NCBI GenBank assembly: GCA_902596205.1
Contig: CACJSY010000005.1
Coordinates: 31,677 to 95,676, forward strand
Length of the DNA stretch: 64,000 nucleotides
DNA from: an uncultured Pelagibacteraceae bacterium
GTDB lineage: Bacteria; Pseudomonadota; Alphaproteobacteria; Pelagibacterales; Pelagibacteraceae
Direction of reading: 5' to 3'
Under the pieces are notes generated by a model. That model had not been told where the DNA came from and did no database searches. It saw only the letters and a list, made by a program, of their open reading frames with translations. Within the stretch, counting starts at the first letter, position 1; every line of letters starts with the position of its first letter. This document shows positions 8,251 to 16,928 of this stretch, piece by piece. Made by a program: the position numbers and the translations under genes.

Positions 8251-9345
8251 ATGATAGTTGGTTCAATAAAAGAAGAATTAGAATTAGAAAAAAGAGTTTC
8301 ACTTACTCCTGAAACAGCAAAAAATATAATAGGGCTGGGACTTAAAGTATGTATAGAAAAAAATTATGCAGAACATTTAGGTATTAACGATAATGAATAT
8401 AAGGATATCGGAGTTGAAGTTAAAGCCACATCTAATGAGGTAACAAACTCTAGTAATTTAATAATTAAAGTCAATTGTCCGTCTGAAAATCAAATTAATT
8501 CTTTAAAAGAAAATACAATTTTAATCGGAATGCTAAATCCATCAAAAAACAAAGGTCAAATTGATAAAATAATTAATAAAAATATTAAAATTTTTTCACT
8601 TGAATTATTGCCACGTATTACGAGAGCTCAATCAATGGATGTATTATCTTCTCAATCAAACTTGGCTGGATATCGAGCTGTAGTTGATTGTGTTGCAGAA
8701 TTTGAAAAAGCTGTGCCAATGATGATGACAGCTGCTGGAACCGTCCCAGCTGCAAAAGTTTTAGTAATCGGTGCGGGTGTAGCTGGTCTACAAGCTGTTG
8801 CTACTGCTAAAAGACTGGGTGCAATAGTTTCGGCTACAGATGTAAGAGCAGCATCTAAAGAACAAGTCGAAAGTTTGGGAGGAAAATTTTTAACAGTGGA
8901 ACAAACAGAAGATTTAGAGACTGTAGGGGGCTACGCAAAAGAAACCTCAGCCGATTATAAAAAAAAGCAAGCTGAAATGATGAAAGAGGCGCTAAAAAAA
9001 AATGATGTGGTTATATGCACTGCTTTAATACCTGGAAAACCTGCACCAAGAATTTTAACTGAAGACCTTGTAAAACTTATGAAACCTGGCTCAATTATTT
9101 ATGATTTGGCAGCAGAACAGGGTGGGAATTCAGCATTTTCGCAACCAGGAAAAATAAACACAGTTAATGGAATTAAGGTAATAGGTGTTAAAAACTTAAT
9201 GAATCGTTTACCACTTACAGCTTCAAGCTTATATGCTAAAAACTTGTTTAGCTTCATACGAAACTTGTATAGTAAAGAAAAAAAAGATTTTAATATAAAT
9301 TTAGAAGACGAGATAATTGAAAAATCATTAATAAAAGAAATTTAA
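8251..9345 (+). CDS. pntAA: NAD(P) transhydrogenase subunit alpha part 1 (NAD-binding dI)
   Basis: The 364-residue soluble NAD(H)-binding domain of proton-translocating transhydrogenase, which links hydride transfer between NADH and NADP to the proton gradient and supplies NADPH. Visible marks are KRVSLTPETAKNI (14-26), SMDVLSSQSNLAGYRAV (128-144) and the Rossmann loop GAGVAG (174-179) followed by the acidic ATDVR. The alpha subunit is split in two, as in Rhodospirillum and SAR11, with part 2 starting 2 bases downstream. Confidence 0.95.
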   Translation: MIVGSIKEELELEKRVSLTPETAKNIIGLGLKVCIEKNYAEHLGINDNEYKDIGVEVKATSNEVTNSSNLIIKVNCPSENQINSLKENTILIGMLNPSKNKGQIDKIINKNIKIFSLELLPRITRAQSMDVLSSQSNLAGYRAVVDCVAEFEKAVPMMMTAAGTVPAAKVLVIGAGVAGLQAVATAKRLGAIVSATDVRAASKEQVESLGGKFLTVEQTEDLETVGGYAKETSADYKKKQAEMMKEALKKNDVVICTALIPGKPAPRILTEDLVKLMKPGSIIYDLAAEQGGNSAFSQPGKINTVNGIKVIGVKNLMNRLPLTASSLYAKNLFSFIRNLYSKEKKDFNINLEDEIIEKSLIKEI

Positions 9346-9347
9346 TT

Positions 9348-9659
9348 ATGGAAATCGATCCGTTTATATTTAGATTAAGTATTTTTATTTTATCAATTTT
9401 TATTGGTTATTATGTAGTATGGAGCGTAACACCATCTCTTCACACTCCTCTAATGTCAGTAACTAATGCTATTTCATCAGTTATCATTGTTGGGGCTATA
9501 ATAGCTGCGCTATCTGGATCCTCTGGGAATGTTTTTGATATTTCTAGTATTTTCGGATTTTTAGCAATTGTTCTTGCAGCAATAAATATTTTTGGTGGGT
9601 TTTTAGTTACTCAAAGAATGCTTCAAATGTACAAAAAAAAGAAAGATAAAAAGAAATGA
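9348..9659 (+). CDS. pntAB: NAD(P) transhydrogenase subunit alpha part 2 (membrane)
   Basis: A 103-residue membrane protein with about three transmembrane helices (residues 8-28, 42-60, 65-88), containing the conserved [18 protein letters not shown] stretch and a Lys-rich cytoplasmic end. It forms part of the proton channel (domain dII) together with the N-terminal membrane part of PntB. Its end overlaps the pntB start by 4 bases (ATGA), indicating coupled translation. Confidence 0.95.
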   Translation: MEIDPFIFRLSIFILSIFIGYYVVWSVTPSLHTPLMSVTNAISSVIIVGAIIAALSGSSGNVFDISSIFGFLAIVLAAINIFGGFLVTQRMLQMYKKKKDKKK

Positions 9660-11059
9660 TCTCAGCAGATTTGTCAGCAATATTTTATTTAGTCTCCGGA
9701 ATACTTTTTATTCTTGCTCTTAGGGGGCTGTCATCTCCAGATACATCAAGACAAGGAAATTATTTTGGAATTGCAGGAATGATAATTGCAATTATTGTAA
9801 CATTTTTATCAATTGGAAACTTTTCTACTTCGCTGGCGTATGTGATAATTTTTCTTATAATTGGTGGAGCAATTGGAGCCTTTATAGCTTTTAGAATTCC
9901 AATGACTGCAATGCCAGAATTAGTTGCAGGATTTCATAGTTTAGTTGGTTTAGCAGCTGTCTTTGTTGCTATTGCAGCTTTTCTAAACCCAGAAGCATTT
10001 GGTTTAGGATATATTGGCGATATTAAATTAGCAAGCCTTATTGAAATGTCTATTGGTGCAGCAGTAGGAGCAATAACTTTTTCTGGCTCTATAATCGCTT
10101 TTTTGAAATTGAGGGGGATAATGTCTGGTGCCCCAATCACATTTGGCGGACAACACTTTTTAAATTTAATGCTTGGTATAGGTATTTTTATTTTAATTTT
10201 TTATTTGTGCAACAGTCAGTCGTCAAATGTATTTTGGGCATTAATTTTTATCTCCTTTTTAGTTGGAGTTTTATTAATTATACCTATTGGTGGAGCAGAC
10301 ATGCCAGTGGTAATTTCAATGCTTAATTCGTATTCTGGTTGGGCTGCAGCAGGTATAGGTTTCACACTAGAAAATTCTGCTCTTATTATTACTGGCGCGC
10401 TAGTGGGATCTTCCGGAGCAATTCTCTCTTATATAATGTGTAAAGCTATGAACAGATCTTTTATAAGTGTAATTCTTGGTGGATTTGGTGCAGATAATGC
10501 TGCAGAAAATACAAAAGAAAAACAAGACCAAAAGCCTGTTAAAAGTGGGAATGCGGAGGATGCGGCTTTCTTAATGAAAAACGCTTCTTCAGTGATCATA
10601 GTTCCAGGTTATGGAATGGCGGTAGCACAAGCTCAACATGCATTAAGAGAAATGGTAGATAAATTAAAAAAGAATGATATTAAAGTTACATACGCCATAC
10701 ATCCAGTTGCTGGAAGAATGCCTGGACATATGAACGTATTGCTGGCAGAGGCGAACGTTCCTTATGATGAAGTTTTTGAATTGGAGGACATTAATAATGA
10801 TTTTGCCAACTCTGATGTTGCATTTGTAATTGGAGCAAATGATGTTACAAATCCTGTTGCCAAAACAGATCCTAAAAGCCCAATATTTGGTATGCCAGTG
10901 CTTGATGTTGAAAAGTGCAAATCTGTCTTGTTTGTAAAAAGAAGTTTGTCGCCAGGATATGCCGGTATAGATAATGAGCTATTTTACAAAGATAATACCT
11001 TGATGTTATTTGCAGATGCGAAAAAAATGACAGAGGATATTGTTAAAAATCTAGATTAA
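9656..11059 (+). CDS. pntB: NAD(P) transhydrogenase subunit beta
   Basis: The 467-residue protein has an N-terminal membrane half (about eight or nine spans through residue ~280, including the conserved [13 protein letters not shown]) and a C-terminal NADP(H)-binding domain with [15 protein letters not shown] and the later [11 protein letters not shown]. It completes the three-gene pnt operon. Its stop overlaps the next gene's start by one base, so the transaldolase-like gene is probably co-transcribed. Confidence 0.96.
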   Translation: MISADLSAIFYLVSGILFILALRGLSSPDTSRQGNYFGIAGMIIAIIVTFLSIGNFSTSLAYVIIFLIIGGAIGAFIAFRIPMTAMPELVAGFHSLVGLAAVFVAIAAFLNPEAFGLGYIGDIKLASLIEMSIGAAVGAITFSGSIIAFLKLRGIMSGAPITFGGQHFLNLMLGIGIFILIFYLCNSQSSNVFWALIFISFLVGVLLIIPIGGADMPVVISMLNSYSGWAAAGIGFTLENSALIITGALVGSSGAILSYIMCKAMNRSFISVILGGFGADNAAENTKEKQDQKPVKSGNAEDAAFLMKNASSVIIVPGYGMAVAQAQHALREMVDKLKKNDIKVTYAIHPVAGRMPGHMNVLLAEANVPYDEVFELEDINNDFANSDVAFVIGANDVTNPVAKTDPKSPIFGMPVLDVEKCKSVLFVKRSLSPGYAGIDNELFYKDNTLMLFADAKKMTEDIVKNLD

Positions 11060-11757
11060 TGAAAACAAAAATATTTTGTGACATAGCCGATTATAAAACA
11101 ATTAAATCATTTAATAACAAGTCTTTAGTTGATGGTTTCACTACTAATCCAAGTTTGATGAGGTTAGCCGGGGCTAAAAATTATAAAGATTACTCTATTA
11201 AAATTTTGAAAATCTGTAAAAGAAAACCAATTTCTTTTGAAGTTTTTGCTGATAATTTCAAGGATATGCTTAAACAGGCTTACGAAATTAATTCTTGGGG
11301 TAAAAATGTTTATGTAAAAATACCAGTTGTTAACTCAAAGGGAGTCTTTACAGGCCCGGTAATTGAAGAATTGAGCAAAAAAGGGATAAAACTGAATATA
11401 ACCGCTGTCTATACATTTAAACAAACAAAAAAAATTTACAAAAAATTAAACAAAAAAACTAAATCTATAATATCTATATTTGCCGGCAGGATGGCTGATA
11501 AAGGCAAAGATCCAGTTCCAATATTTAAAAAAAGTGTAAATTTAACAAAAAAAAATAAAAATATTCAAATTCTTTGGGCTAGTACAAGAGAAGCTTATAA
11601 TTACATTCAAGCCAAACAATTGAAGTGCAATATTATAACCATGCCACCTAAAGTAATTAGTCAAATTGAAAGTTTTGGCAAAAGTTTTAAATCAATGACA
11701 ATTGATACAGTAAAAGGATTTTTAACAGACAGCAAGAAATCTAAATTCAAGATTTAA
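11059..11757 (+). CDS. Transaldolase / fructose-6-phosphate aldolase family protein
   Basis: The 232-residue TIM barrel has DGFTTNPSL (25-33), the Schiff-base lysine in YVKIP (Lys87), NITAVYTFKQ and SIFAGRMADKG, all typical of the short transaldolase (TalC/Fsa) subfamily. Transaldolase moves a dihydroxyacetone unit between sugar phosphates in the non-oxidative pentose phosphate pathway, and transketolase is encoded elsewhere in this window. It abuts the stop of the convergent methyltransferase gene with no spacer. Transaldolase versus F6P aldolase activity cannot be separated by eye. Confidence 0.8.
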   Translation: MKTKIFCDIADYKTIKSFNNKSLVDGFTTNPSLMRLAGAKNYKDYSIKILKICKRKPISFEVFADNFKDMLKQAYEINSWGKNVYVKIPVVNSKGVFTGPVIEELSKKGIKLNITAVYTFKQTKKIYKKLNKKTKSIISIFAGRMADKGKDPVPIFKKSVNLTKKNKNIQILWASTREAYNYIQAKQLKCNIITMPPKVISQIESFGKSFKSMTIDTVKGFLTDSKKSKFKI

Positions 11758-12816
11758 TTATTTCTTTCTTAAAAATTTACTTACAAGAGAAATTTTAAAA
11801 ATTTTAAGAGAAATAAAATCAACTAATCCATAAATAAAAAATAGAGCAAATGTTCTAAAGTATCTCAAAGAGGATTTAAATAGAGTAAAGCTAATTTTTT
11901 TGAGCATCAGATTAGCGTATTTAATTTTCAACTCATATGTGAAATTATTGATGCTATTAGGTATTTTATTTTTCGGAAAATTAAGTGATGGATTTTTTCT
12001 CTTTTTTCCACATATAATAAATAGATTTTCTGACTCATGATTGTAATAATAATCAAACTTAATTGACTCTTTAGGCGTTTTTGTAAAACCATAATCTAAA
12101 ATTTCATATCCAGCAGATTGAAACATTTTTGCAAAAGAAAATTCTGTAAAAGCAATTTTATGAGCTTCATCAGCTAGAGGGAAGCCGTATAAATTTGGAA
12201 CTTCTGCATATAAAACTCCTTCATCAGATAAATGATCTTTTAATTTTATTAAGTTTTCAAGAGGTTTATCTAAATGTTCCAAAACATGGACAATTGTTAT
12301 CAGATCAAAGTTTTTCTCATCAATTTCATTTTTAGAAAGATCAATTGTTTTTGAGCCTAAAAATTGAGCCATGTTTAATCCTTTTTGATCTAAATCTGCT
12401 ACAAAAGAATTAATTTTATGTTTTTGACTGAAAGCATAAGGAAGGAAACCATTATATCCTCCGTAATCAAGCATTTTTAATTCTTTATTAGAAAAAATAT
12501 TAGTAGACTTATTTAAAACTTTCCATATATGAGCCCACCTTTTAAATGAAATTGCCGACCAAAAATCTATTGGAGGTAAAATTTTTTTATCATCAGATTT
12601 TGTATTAAAATGATTTTTATTATCTCTATAAGCTCCATCTGCATAAGTAATTTCATTTTCTTTGATTTTAAATTCAGATACTGATCCACAATCAAAACAA
12701 AAAAAACTTTTCCAATTTTCATTTTTAGTCAAAAACCCGAAATGTACAATTTTAAATTCTTCAATCTTTTCTGATACACAAACCCTGCAATTAAAACTTG
12801 TATTAGATTTATTCAT
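11758..12816 (-). CDS. Class I SAM-dependent methyltransferase with N-terminal Cys4 knuckle
   Basis: The 352-residue protein starts with two CxxC pairs (Cys10/13 and Cys40/43) that look like a small zinc knuckle, followed by a SAM-binding loop MLDYGGYNGFLPYAF near residue 107 and the post-loop LITIVHVLEHLDKP typical of class I methyltransferases (Methyltransf_13/23 type). A hydrophobic patch near the C-terminus may touch the membrane. Such enzymes often methylate sugars in surface glycans. It lies 6 bases after a 2OG oxygenase gene, suggesting paired tailoring. The substrate is unknown. Confidence 0.75.
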   Translation of the reverse strand: MNKSNTSFNCRVCVSEKIEEFKIVHFGFLTKNENWKSFFCFDCGSVSEFKIKENEITYADGAYRDNKNHFNTKSDDKKILPPIDFWSAISFKRWAHIWKVLNKSTNIFSNKELKMLDYGGYNGFLPYAFSQKHKINSFVADLDQKGLNMAQFLGSKTIDLSKNEIDEKNFDLITIVHVLEHLDKPLENLIKLKDHLSDEGVLYAEVPNLYGFPLADEAHKIAFTEFSFAKMFQSAGYEILDYGFTKTPKESIKFDYYYNHESENLFIICGKKRKNPSLNFPKNKIPNSINNFTYELKIKYANLMLKKISFTLFKSSLRYFRTFALFFIYGLVDFISLKIFKISLVSKFLRKK

Positions 12817-12822
12817 GTGTGT

Positions 12823-13668
12823 TTAATCATACAAATGAAATTCTGTAGCTAGTTTACTCCTATTTTTAATATAAGGGTTTTTTTGATTTAATAAGGTAAA
12901 GCTTCCATAAATAAAATATCTATAGTCGGAATGATTTTTCATTTCTTCTACACCATGAAAGCTTTCACTTTCGTTTAAAAAAACAATTAATTTTCCAGCT
13001 TCAGGTTTTATATTTTCAATTTTTTCGCAATTTTCTTTTTCTGGTTGAGCAATATTTTTTTTTCCATTTATTAATTTATAAATATCAAAATCACCCCCTT
13101 GATGATTATCTGATTTTGAGGGCGCATTAAGATATAAAATAAAAACTATAAGTCTATTATCGCTGTCCCTATGAATTTCTCTAGAATACCCATTACCCGC
13201 CTTCGAGTAATCGTATAGCAACTCTACAGCACTCTTATTTGGATAAAATATTTTTGAAAATTTAATCTTTCTAAAAAGATCTCTATAAATCCTGAGCAGT
13301 GAATATTTTACCAAGGTTTTAGTAGGTATTAACTTGTTTTTAGTAGAACTAATTTTTTTGTATATTTTTTGAGTATCAGTCAAGTTTTTGTAATTAAAAA
13401 AATTTACTAATGAAAATTTCTTATCATTTAAATCGAGTTTTTTAAGACAAAATTCTAAAAATTCTGAAGAATTAATTTTTTTTTCTAAATTATTCCACTC
13501 CTCAGAATTATTTAAAAGATTATGAAATTCTTCATCAGATGAGCTAACAAATTGTCTTTGGCCATGAATTAAAGTTTTATTTTTACTAAAATTATGTATG
13601 TCAGATGCTTGAATTAATTTTTCACATAAGTCCTTATTAATAAAATTATTTATGCTAAAATACTTCAT
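12823..13668 (-). CDS. 2-oxoglutarate/Fe(II)-dependent oxygenase
   Basis: The 281-residue protein contains the facial triad of this family: HRD at 166-168 (His166, Asp168), His238 in SFHGVEE and the 2-oxoglutarate-binding Arg250 in DYRYFIYGSF. A FILYLN strand follows the first motif. These enzymes hydroxylate small molecules, sugars or proteins using O2 and 2-oxoglutarate. It lies downstream of typA by 42 bases and is followed by a methyltransferase gene. Whether it acts on a protein (prolyl-hydroxylase-like) or a glycan is not visible. Confidence 0.75.
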   Translation of the reverse strand: MKYFSINNFINKDLCEKLIQASDIHNFSKNKTLIHGQRQFVSSSDEEFHNLLNNSEEWNNLEKKINSSEFLEFCLKKLDLNDKKFSLVNFFNYKNLTDTQKIYKKISSTKNKLIPTKTLVKYSLLRIYRDLFRKIKFSKIFYPNKSAVELLYDYSKAGNGYSREIHRDSDNRLIVFILYLNAPSKSDNHQGGDFDIYKLINGKKNIAQPEKENCEKIENIKPEAGKLIVFLNESESFHGVEEMKNHSDYRYFIYGSFTLLNQKNPYIKNRSKLATEFHLYD

Positions 13669-13710
13669 AGTTGTAAAATTAAGGGTATATTCATATTTTG
13701 TAAACTTAAA

Positions 13711-15528
13711 TTACGATAGCTTAGATTGCCTTTTTCTCTCATGAGTATCTAAAATTACTTTTCTTAACCTGCAAGACAAGGGTGTAATTTCCAGTGCTTC
13801 ATCAGTATTAAGGATACTTAATTGCTCTGCAATAGCCATTTTTCTAACTGGAGTTAAAACCACGTTTTCATCAGTTCCTTGAGTTCTCATATTTGTAAGT
13901 TTCTTTCCTTTTAAAACATTTATCTCTAGATCACCACTTTTTGATGAAAGTCCTACTATCATTCCTTTATAAACTGGATCGTTATGCTTTATAAACATCT
14001 CACCTCGAGCTTGTAAATTAAAAATTGCAAATGCTACAGCTTTCCCGTCTTCCATAGAAATTAAAGCACCGTTTCTTCTTCCTTCCATGTCTCCTGTGTA
14101 TTTTCCATAAGAATGAAAAATTCTATTTATTACACCGGTGCCCTTAGTTAAAGTTAAAAATCGACTTGTGTAACCCATAAGTCCTCGAGTTGGAGCATGG
14201 AAAATCAATCTTTTTTTTTCTTTCCCAGTATCTTTTAAGTCTATTAATTTTCCTTTTCTTCTATTCATTGAATCTATCACTTTAGACGAAAACTCTTCAT
14301 CAAGATCCATAGTTATTTCTTCAATAGGCTCAAGCTTGTTACCTTCAGTATCTTTTTTAATTAATACTTTTGGAGGGCTAACAGTCATTTCAAATCCCTC
14401 TCTTCTCATCTGGGTTAAAAGAATTTCTAACATTAGCTCACCTCTTCCGCTTATAATGAATGAGTCCCTGTTTTCATTTTCTGCAAAACTAACGCCTACA
14501 TTATTTTCAGCTTCTAAAATAAGGCGATCTCTTATTTGTGTGCTTGTAAGTTTTTTTCCTTCAGTACCAGCCAAGGGAGAGCTATTAACTGTAACTGTAA
14601 TAGACATAGTAGGGGGATCTATAGGCGTAGCGTTTATAGGTTCACTAATCTCTAAATCACATATAGTGTCAGCGACGTTTGCTTTTTCAAGCCCAGCTAT
14701 AATAACAATATCTCCAGCCTCTCCTTGCTCTATTGGAACTTTTTTTGTCCCTTCATATCTAAATATTTTTGTTAATCTACCTTCATCTACTTTATTACCT
14801 TCGAGATTAATTGCTTTAATTTGTTGATTAGCTTTTGCTGTACCTTGAGCAATTTTTCCAACTAAACTTCTTCCAAGAAAACTATCTGCATAGAGAAGAG
14901 TAGAAAGCATTGCAAAAGGTTTTTTCTTATCAGAAGAAGATGGTTTTACTTTTTCAATAATTAAATTAAGTAAAGGTTGTAAATTTTCTCTTGGACCATT
15001 TATTTCTTTTGATGCCCATCCAGATCTTCCGCTAGCATATAATACTGGAAAGTCGAGTTGCTCTTCATTTGCATCGAGATTAACAAATAAATCGAATGTT
15101 TCATTGAGCACTTCATTGGCTCTTTGATCAGGTTTATCTAACTTATTTATCACTACTATAGGTTTTAAACCCTGTTTCAAGGCTTTAGATAAAACAAATT
15201 TTGTTTGAGGCATCACACCTTCAGCTGAGTCAATCAAAAGTAAGACCCCATCAGCCATATGTAAAACCCTCTCTACTTCAGCTGCAAAATCTCTGTGGCC
15301 CGGGGTGTCAATAATATTAATTCTAGAATTTTTCCAATTAATGGCTGCTGGTTTAGCTAGAATTGTAATACCTCTTTCTTTTTCTAACTCACCTGAGTCC
15401 ATAATTCTCTCTTCTACGTTTTCATTTTCTCTAAACGTTCCACTTTGCTTCATTAGACTGTCAATTAAAGTTGTTTTACCATGATCAACATGAGCAATGA
15501 TTGTAATATTTCTGATAGTCTCTGTCAT
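13711..15528 (-). CDS. typA: Ribosome-associated GTPase TypA/BipA
   Basis: The 605-residue translational GTPase has G1 AHVDHGKTT (12-20), G3 DTPGH (74-78) and G4 NKLD (128-131), then EF-G-like domains and the C-terminal BipA-specific part, full length for the family. BipA helps assemble the 50S subunit, especially in the cold. The start is fixed by family alignment (MTETIRNITIIAHVDHGKT). Its ATG is only 2 bases after the CCA of tRNA-fMet, so once the tRNA is excised the mRNA would be essentially leaderless; no Shine-Dalgarno outside the tRNA is possible. Confidence 0.97.
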   Translation of the reverse strand: MTETIRNITIIAHVDHGKTTLIDSLMKQSGTFRENENVEERIMDSGELEKERGITILAKPAAINWKNSRINIIDTPGHRDFAAEVERVLHMADGVLLLIDSAEGVMPQTKFVLSKALKQGLKPIVVINKLDKPDQRANEVLNETFDLFVNLDANEEQLDFPVLYASGRSGWASKEINGPRENLQPLLNLIIEKVKPSSSDKKKPFAMLSTLLYADSFLGRSLVGKIAQGTAKANQQIKAINLEGNKVDEGRLTKIFRYEGTKKVPIEQGEAGDIVIIAGLEKANVADTICDLEISEPINATPIDPPTMSITVTVNSSPLAGTEGKKLTSTQIRDRLILEAENNVGVSFAENENRDSFIISGRGELMLEILLTQMRREGFEMTVSPPKVLIKKDTEGNKLEPIEEITMDLDEEFSSKVIDSMNRRKGKLIDLKDTGKEKKRLIFHAPTRGLMGYTSRFLTLTKGTGVINRIFHSYGKYTGDMEGRRNGALISMEDGKAVAFAIFNLQARGEMFIKHNDPVYKGMIVGLSSKSGDLEINVLKGKKLTNMRTQGTDENVVLTPVRKMAIAEQLSILNTDEALEITPLSCRLRKVILDTHERKRQSKLS

Positions 15529-15530
15529 TT

Positions 15531-15607
<77 letters not shown>

Positions 15608-15612
15608 ATAAA

Positions 15613-15816
15613 TTATTTTTTCTTAATGTTAATTGCTTGAAGTTTATCTTTTTCTTCTTTTATATCGTATACAATTATTTGATCTTCTTTTAAAACTCTT
15701 AATTTCGAGTTTTCTAATGCTGATACATGCAGAAAAATATCTTTTTGTGTTTTATCGTCTGTTATAAATCCATAACCTTTTTTGGCGTTAAACCATTTTA
15801 CTTTACCAGATGGCAT
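15613..15816 (-). CDS. Cold-shock domain protein
   Basis: A 67-residue CspA-type OB fold with RNP1 KGYGFITDD and RNP2 DIFLHVSAL, which binds single-stranded RNA and melts structure. I start it at MPSGKVKWFN (ATG at 15816-15814), which matches the family start and has AGAGGA 6 bases upstream (15823-15828). The in-frame ATG at 15831 would place that ribosome site inside the coding region. It sits between rpsU and tRNA-fMet in a translation-related group. Confidence 0.93.
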   Translation of the reverse strand: MPSGKVKWFNAKKGYGFITDDKTQKDIFLHVSALENSKLRVLKEDQIIVYDIKEEKDKLQAINIKKK

Positions 15817-15841
15817 ATCTAATCCTCTCATTTTAATAAAT

Positions 15842-16036
15842 TTAGTACCTATTTTTTAGTTTTTGGAGTTTTTTTATTCTTTTAAGATTTTCTGTTTGAA
15901 CTCTCTTTTTTTTTTCAGATGGTTTTTCGTAAGTACTTTTCATTTTCATTACTTTAAAAAACCCTTCTTTTTGAAGTTTTCTTTTAAGAACCCTAATGGC
16001 TTGTTCTACATTATTATCTTTTACGTCTATTTTTAT
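15842..16036 (-). CDS. rpsU: 30S ribosomal protein S21, apparent ATA start
   Basis: The minus strand encodes a 64-residue S21: KIDVKDNNVEQAIRVLKR, then EGFFKVMKMKSTYEKPSEKK and a basic tail ending KLKNRY. The frame has no ATG, GTG or TTG between its upstream stop (TAA) and this homologous region; the codon at the position of the family's initiator Met is ATA (16036-16034), 5 bases after a perfect GGAGG. I therefore call an ATA start. S21 is a small-subunit protein important for initiation. A -1 frameshift from a tiny overlapping upstream frame is the alternative. Codons 30 and 32 are ATG but too far inside to be the start. Confidence 0.88.
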   Translation of the reverse strand: MKIDVKDNNVEQAIRVLKRKLQKEGFFKVMKMKSTYEKPSEKKKRVQTENLKRIKKLQKLKNRY

Positions 16037-16059
16037 AAAAACCTCCGGTTAATTTTCAT
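16033..16059 (-). promoter_or_regulatory. Possible 8-codon leader frame overlapping the rpsU start
   Basis: ATG at 16059-16057 opens a frame encoding MKINRRFL and ends with TAA at 16035-16033, overlapping the ATA start of rpsU by two bases. The rpsU ribosome site GGAGG lies within it. It could couple termination to initiation at ATA, or feed a -1 slip on the T-run into the S21 frame. It may also be chance. Confidence 0.3.
16042..16046 (-). promoter_or_regulatory. Strong ribosome-binding site of rpsU (GGAGG)
   Basis: A perfect GGAGG on the minus strand, 5 bases before the ATA codon at 16036. Most genes here have weak or no Shine-Dalgarno, so this site is the main sequence evidence, beside homology, that translation of S21 starts at ATA. 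Confidence 0.75.
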
Positions 16060-16087
16060 GGTAGTTATCATCTGAAAAACTATTTGT

Positions 16088-16672
16088 CTAGAGAGAAGCT
16101 GATTGAGCTTTTTTTTCCTCTCTAATCTTTGCTTTTTTCTCTCTTTCAACTCTTCTTTTAGCTTTATCGAGAGCTTTCTGGAAAACCTCTTGAGTGCATA
16201 ATGCTAATATTACTGGATCCCGGGGTTTTAAATTAGAAAAATTCCAATAACTTCTTTTTCTGATAAGAGAAACTGTACCCTTAGTACTACCGACTAGCTT
16301 CGATATTTGGCCATCTGTTAATTCTGAAGCATTTTTACATAACCATAATATTGCATCCGGTCTATCTTGTCTTTTTGACAAAGGTGTATACTTAGGTTTT
16401 TTTCTTTCTTTAACTTCAACTTCTTCAATTTTTTTTAATAATTTTAATTTCTTTTCTGGATTTTTTGAGCAAGTTTCTATCTCTTCCCTGGATAACTGAC
16501 CAGCTAATATTGGATTGTATGCTTTAATCCCTTTTGCAACATCGCCATCCGCTATGCCTTTTATCTCCAACTCATGCAAATCACAAAACTCCGCGATTTG
16601 CTTAAATGTTAATGTTGTATTTTCAACTAACCAAACAGCTGTTGCTTTTGGCATAAATGGTGTTTCTGTCAT
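16088..16672 (-). CDS. trcR: DUF1013 family, cell-cycle transcriptional regulator TrcR
   Basis: A 194-residue protein with MPKATAVWLVENTTLTFKQI at residues 7-26 and a second helix-turn-helix-like repeat RPDAILWLCKNASELTDGQI (~103-122), then VGSTKGTVSLIRKRSYWN. This is the alphaproteobacteria-specific DUF1013 pattern, named TrcR in cell-cycle work in Caulobacter relatives and thought to act on RNA polymerase. The charged tail (RRVEREKKAKIREEKK) is probably a helix. It follows rpmE by 3 bases. Family recognition is from memory of the motif. Confidence 0.75.
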   Translation of the reverse strand: MTETPFMPKATAVWLVENTTLTFKQIAEFCDLHELEIKGIADGDVAKGIKAYNPILAGQLSREEIETCSKNPEKKLKLLKKIEEVEVKERKKPKYTPLSKRQDRPDAILWLCKNASELTDGQISKLVGSTKGTVSLIRKRSYWNFSNLKPRDPVILALCTQEVFQKALDKAKRRVEREKKAKIREEKKAQSASL

Positions 16673-16675
16673 AAA

Positions 16676-16900
16676 TTATTTTTTTGTTCTTAAGTTGCTA
16701 AATTTTTTATTGTATTTACTAACTCTACCTTTATCTAAAACTTTTTGAGTTCCACCAGTCCAAGCGTAGTGAGATTTTGGATCAATATCCAATTTTAATA
16801 CATCGTTTTCTTTACCCCAGGTTGATCGCGTAACAAACTCCGTTCCATCTGTCATTACAACTTTTATTTTGTGGTAATTAGGGTGTATATTTTTTTTCAT
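16676..16900 (-). CDS. rpmE: 50S ribosomal protein L31 (no zinc cysteines)
   Basis: The 74-residue protein begins [20 protein letters not shown] and has the L31 pattern [20 protein letters not shown]. It contains no cysteine, so it is the C-minus form that does not need zinc. L31 bridges the two ribosomal subunits. It begins a run of translation genes on the minus strand (rpmE, trcR, rpsU, csp, tRNA-fMet, typA). Confidence 0.95.
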   Translation of the reverse strand: MKKNIHPNYHKIKVVMTDGTEFVTRSTWGKENDVLKLDIDPKSHYAWTGGTQKVLDKGRVSKYNKKFSNLRTKK

Positions 16901-16928
16901 CTGAAGTTTTTTATATTAATAACAGTTT

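Noticed and set aside
14336..14827. 163-codon plus-strand frame inside typA
   Set aside because: Antisense shadow of a strongly conserved GTPase; no motif or ribosome site.
15863..16075. Plus-strand 70-codon open frame
   Set aside because: It is the antisense shadow of rpsU; the minus strand has clear S21 homology.
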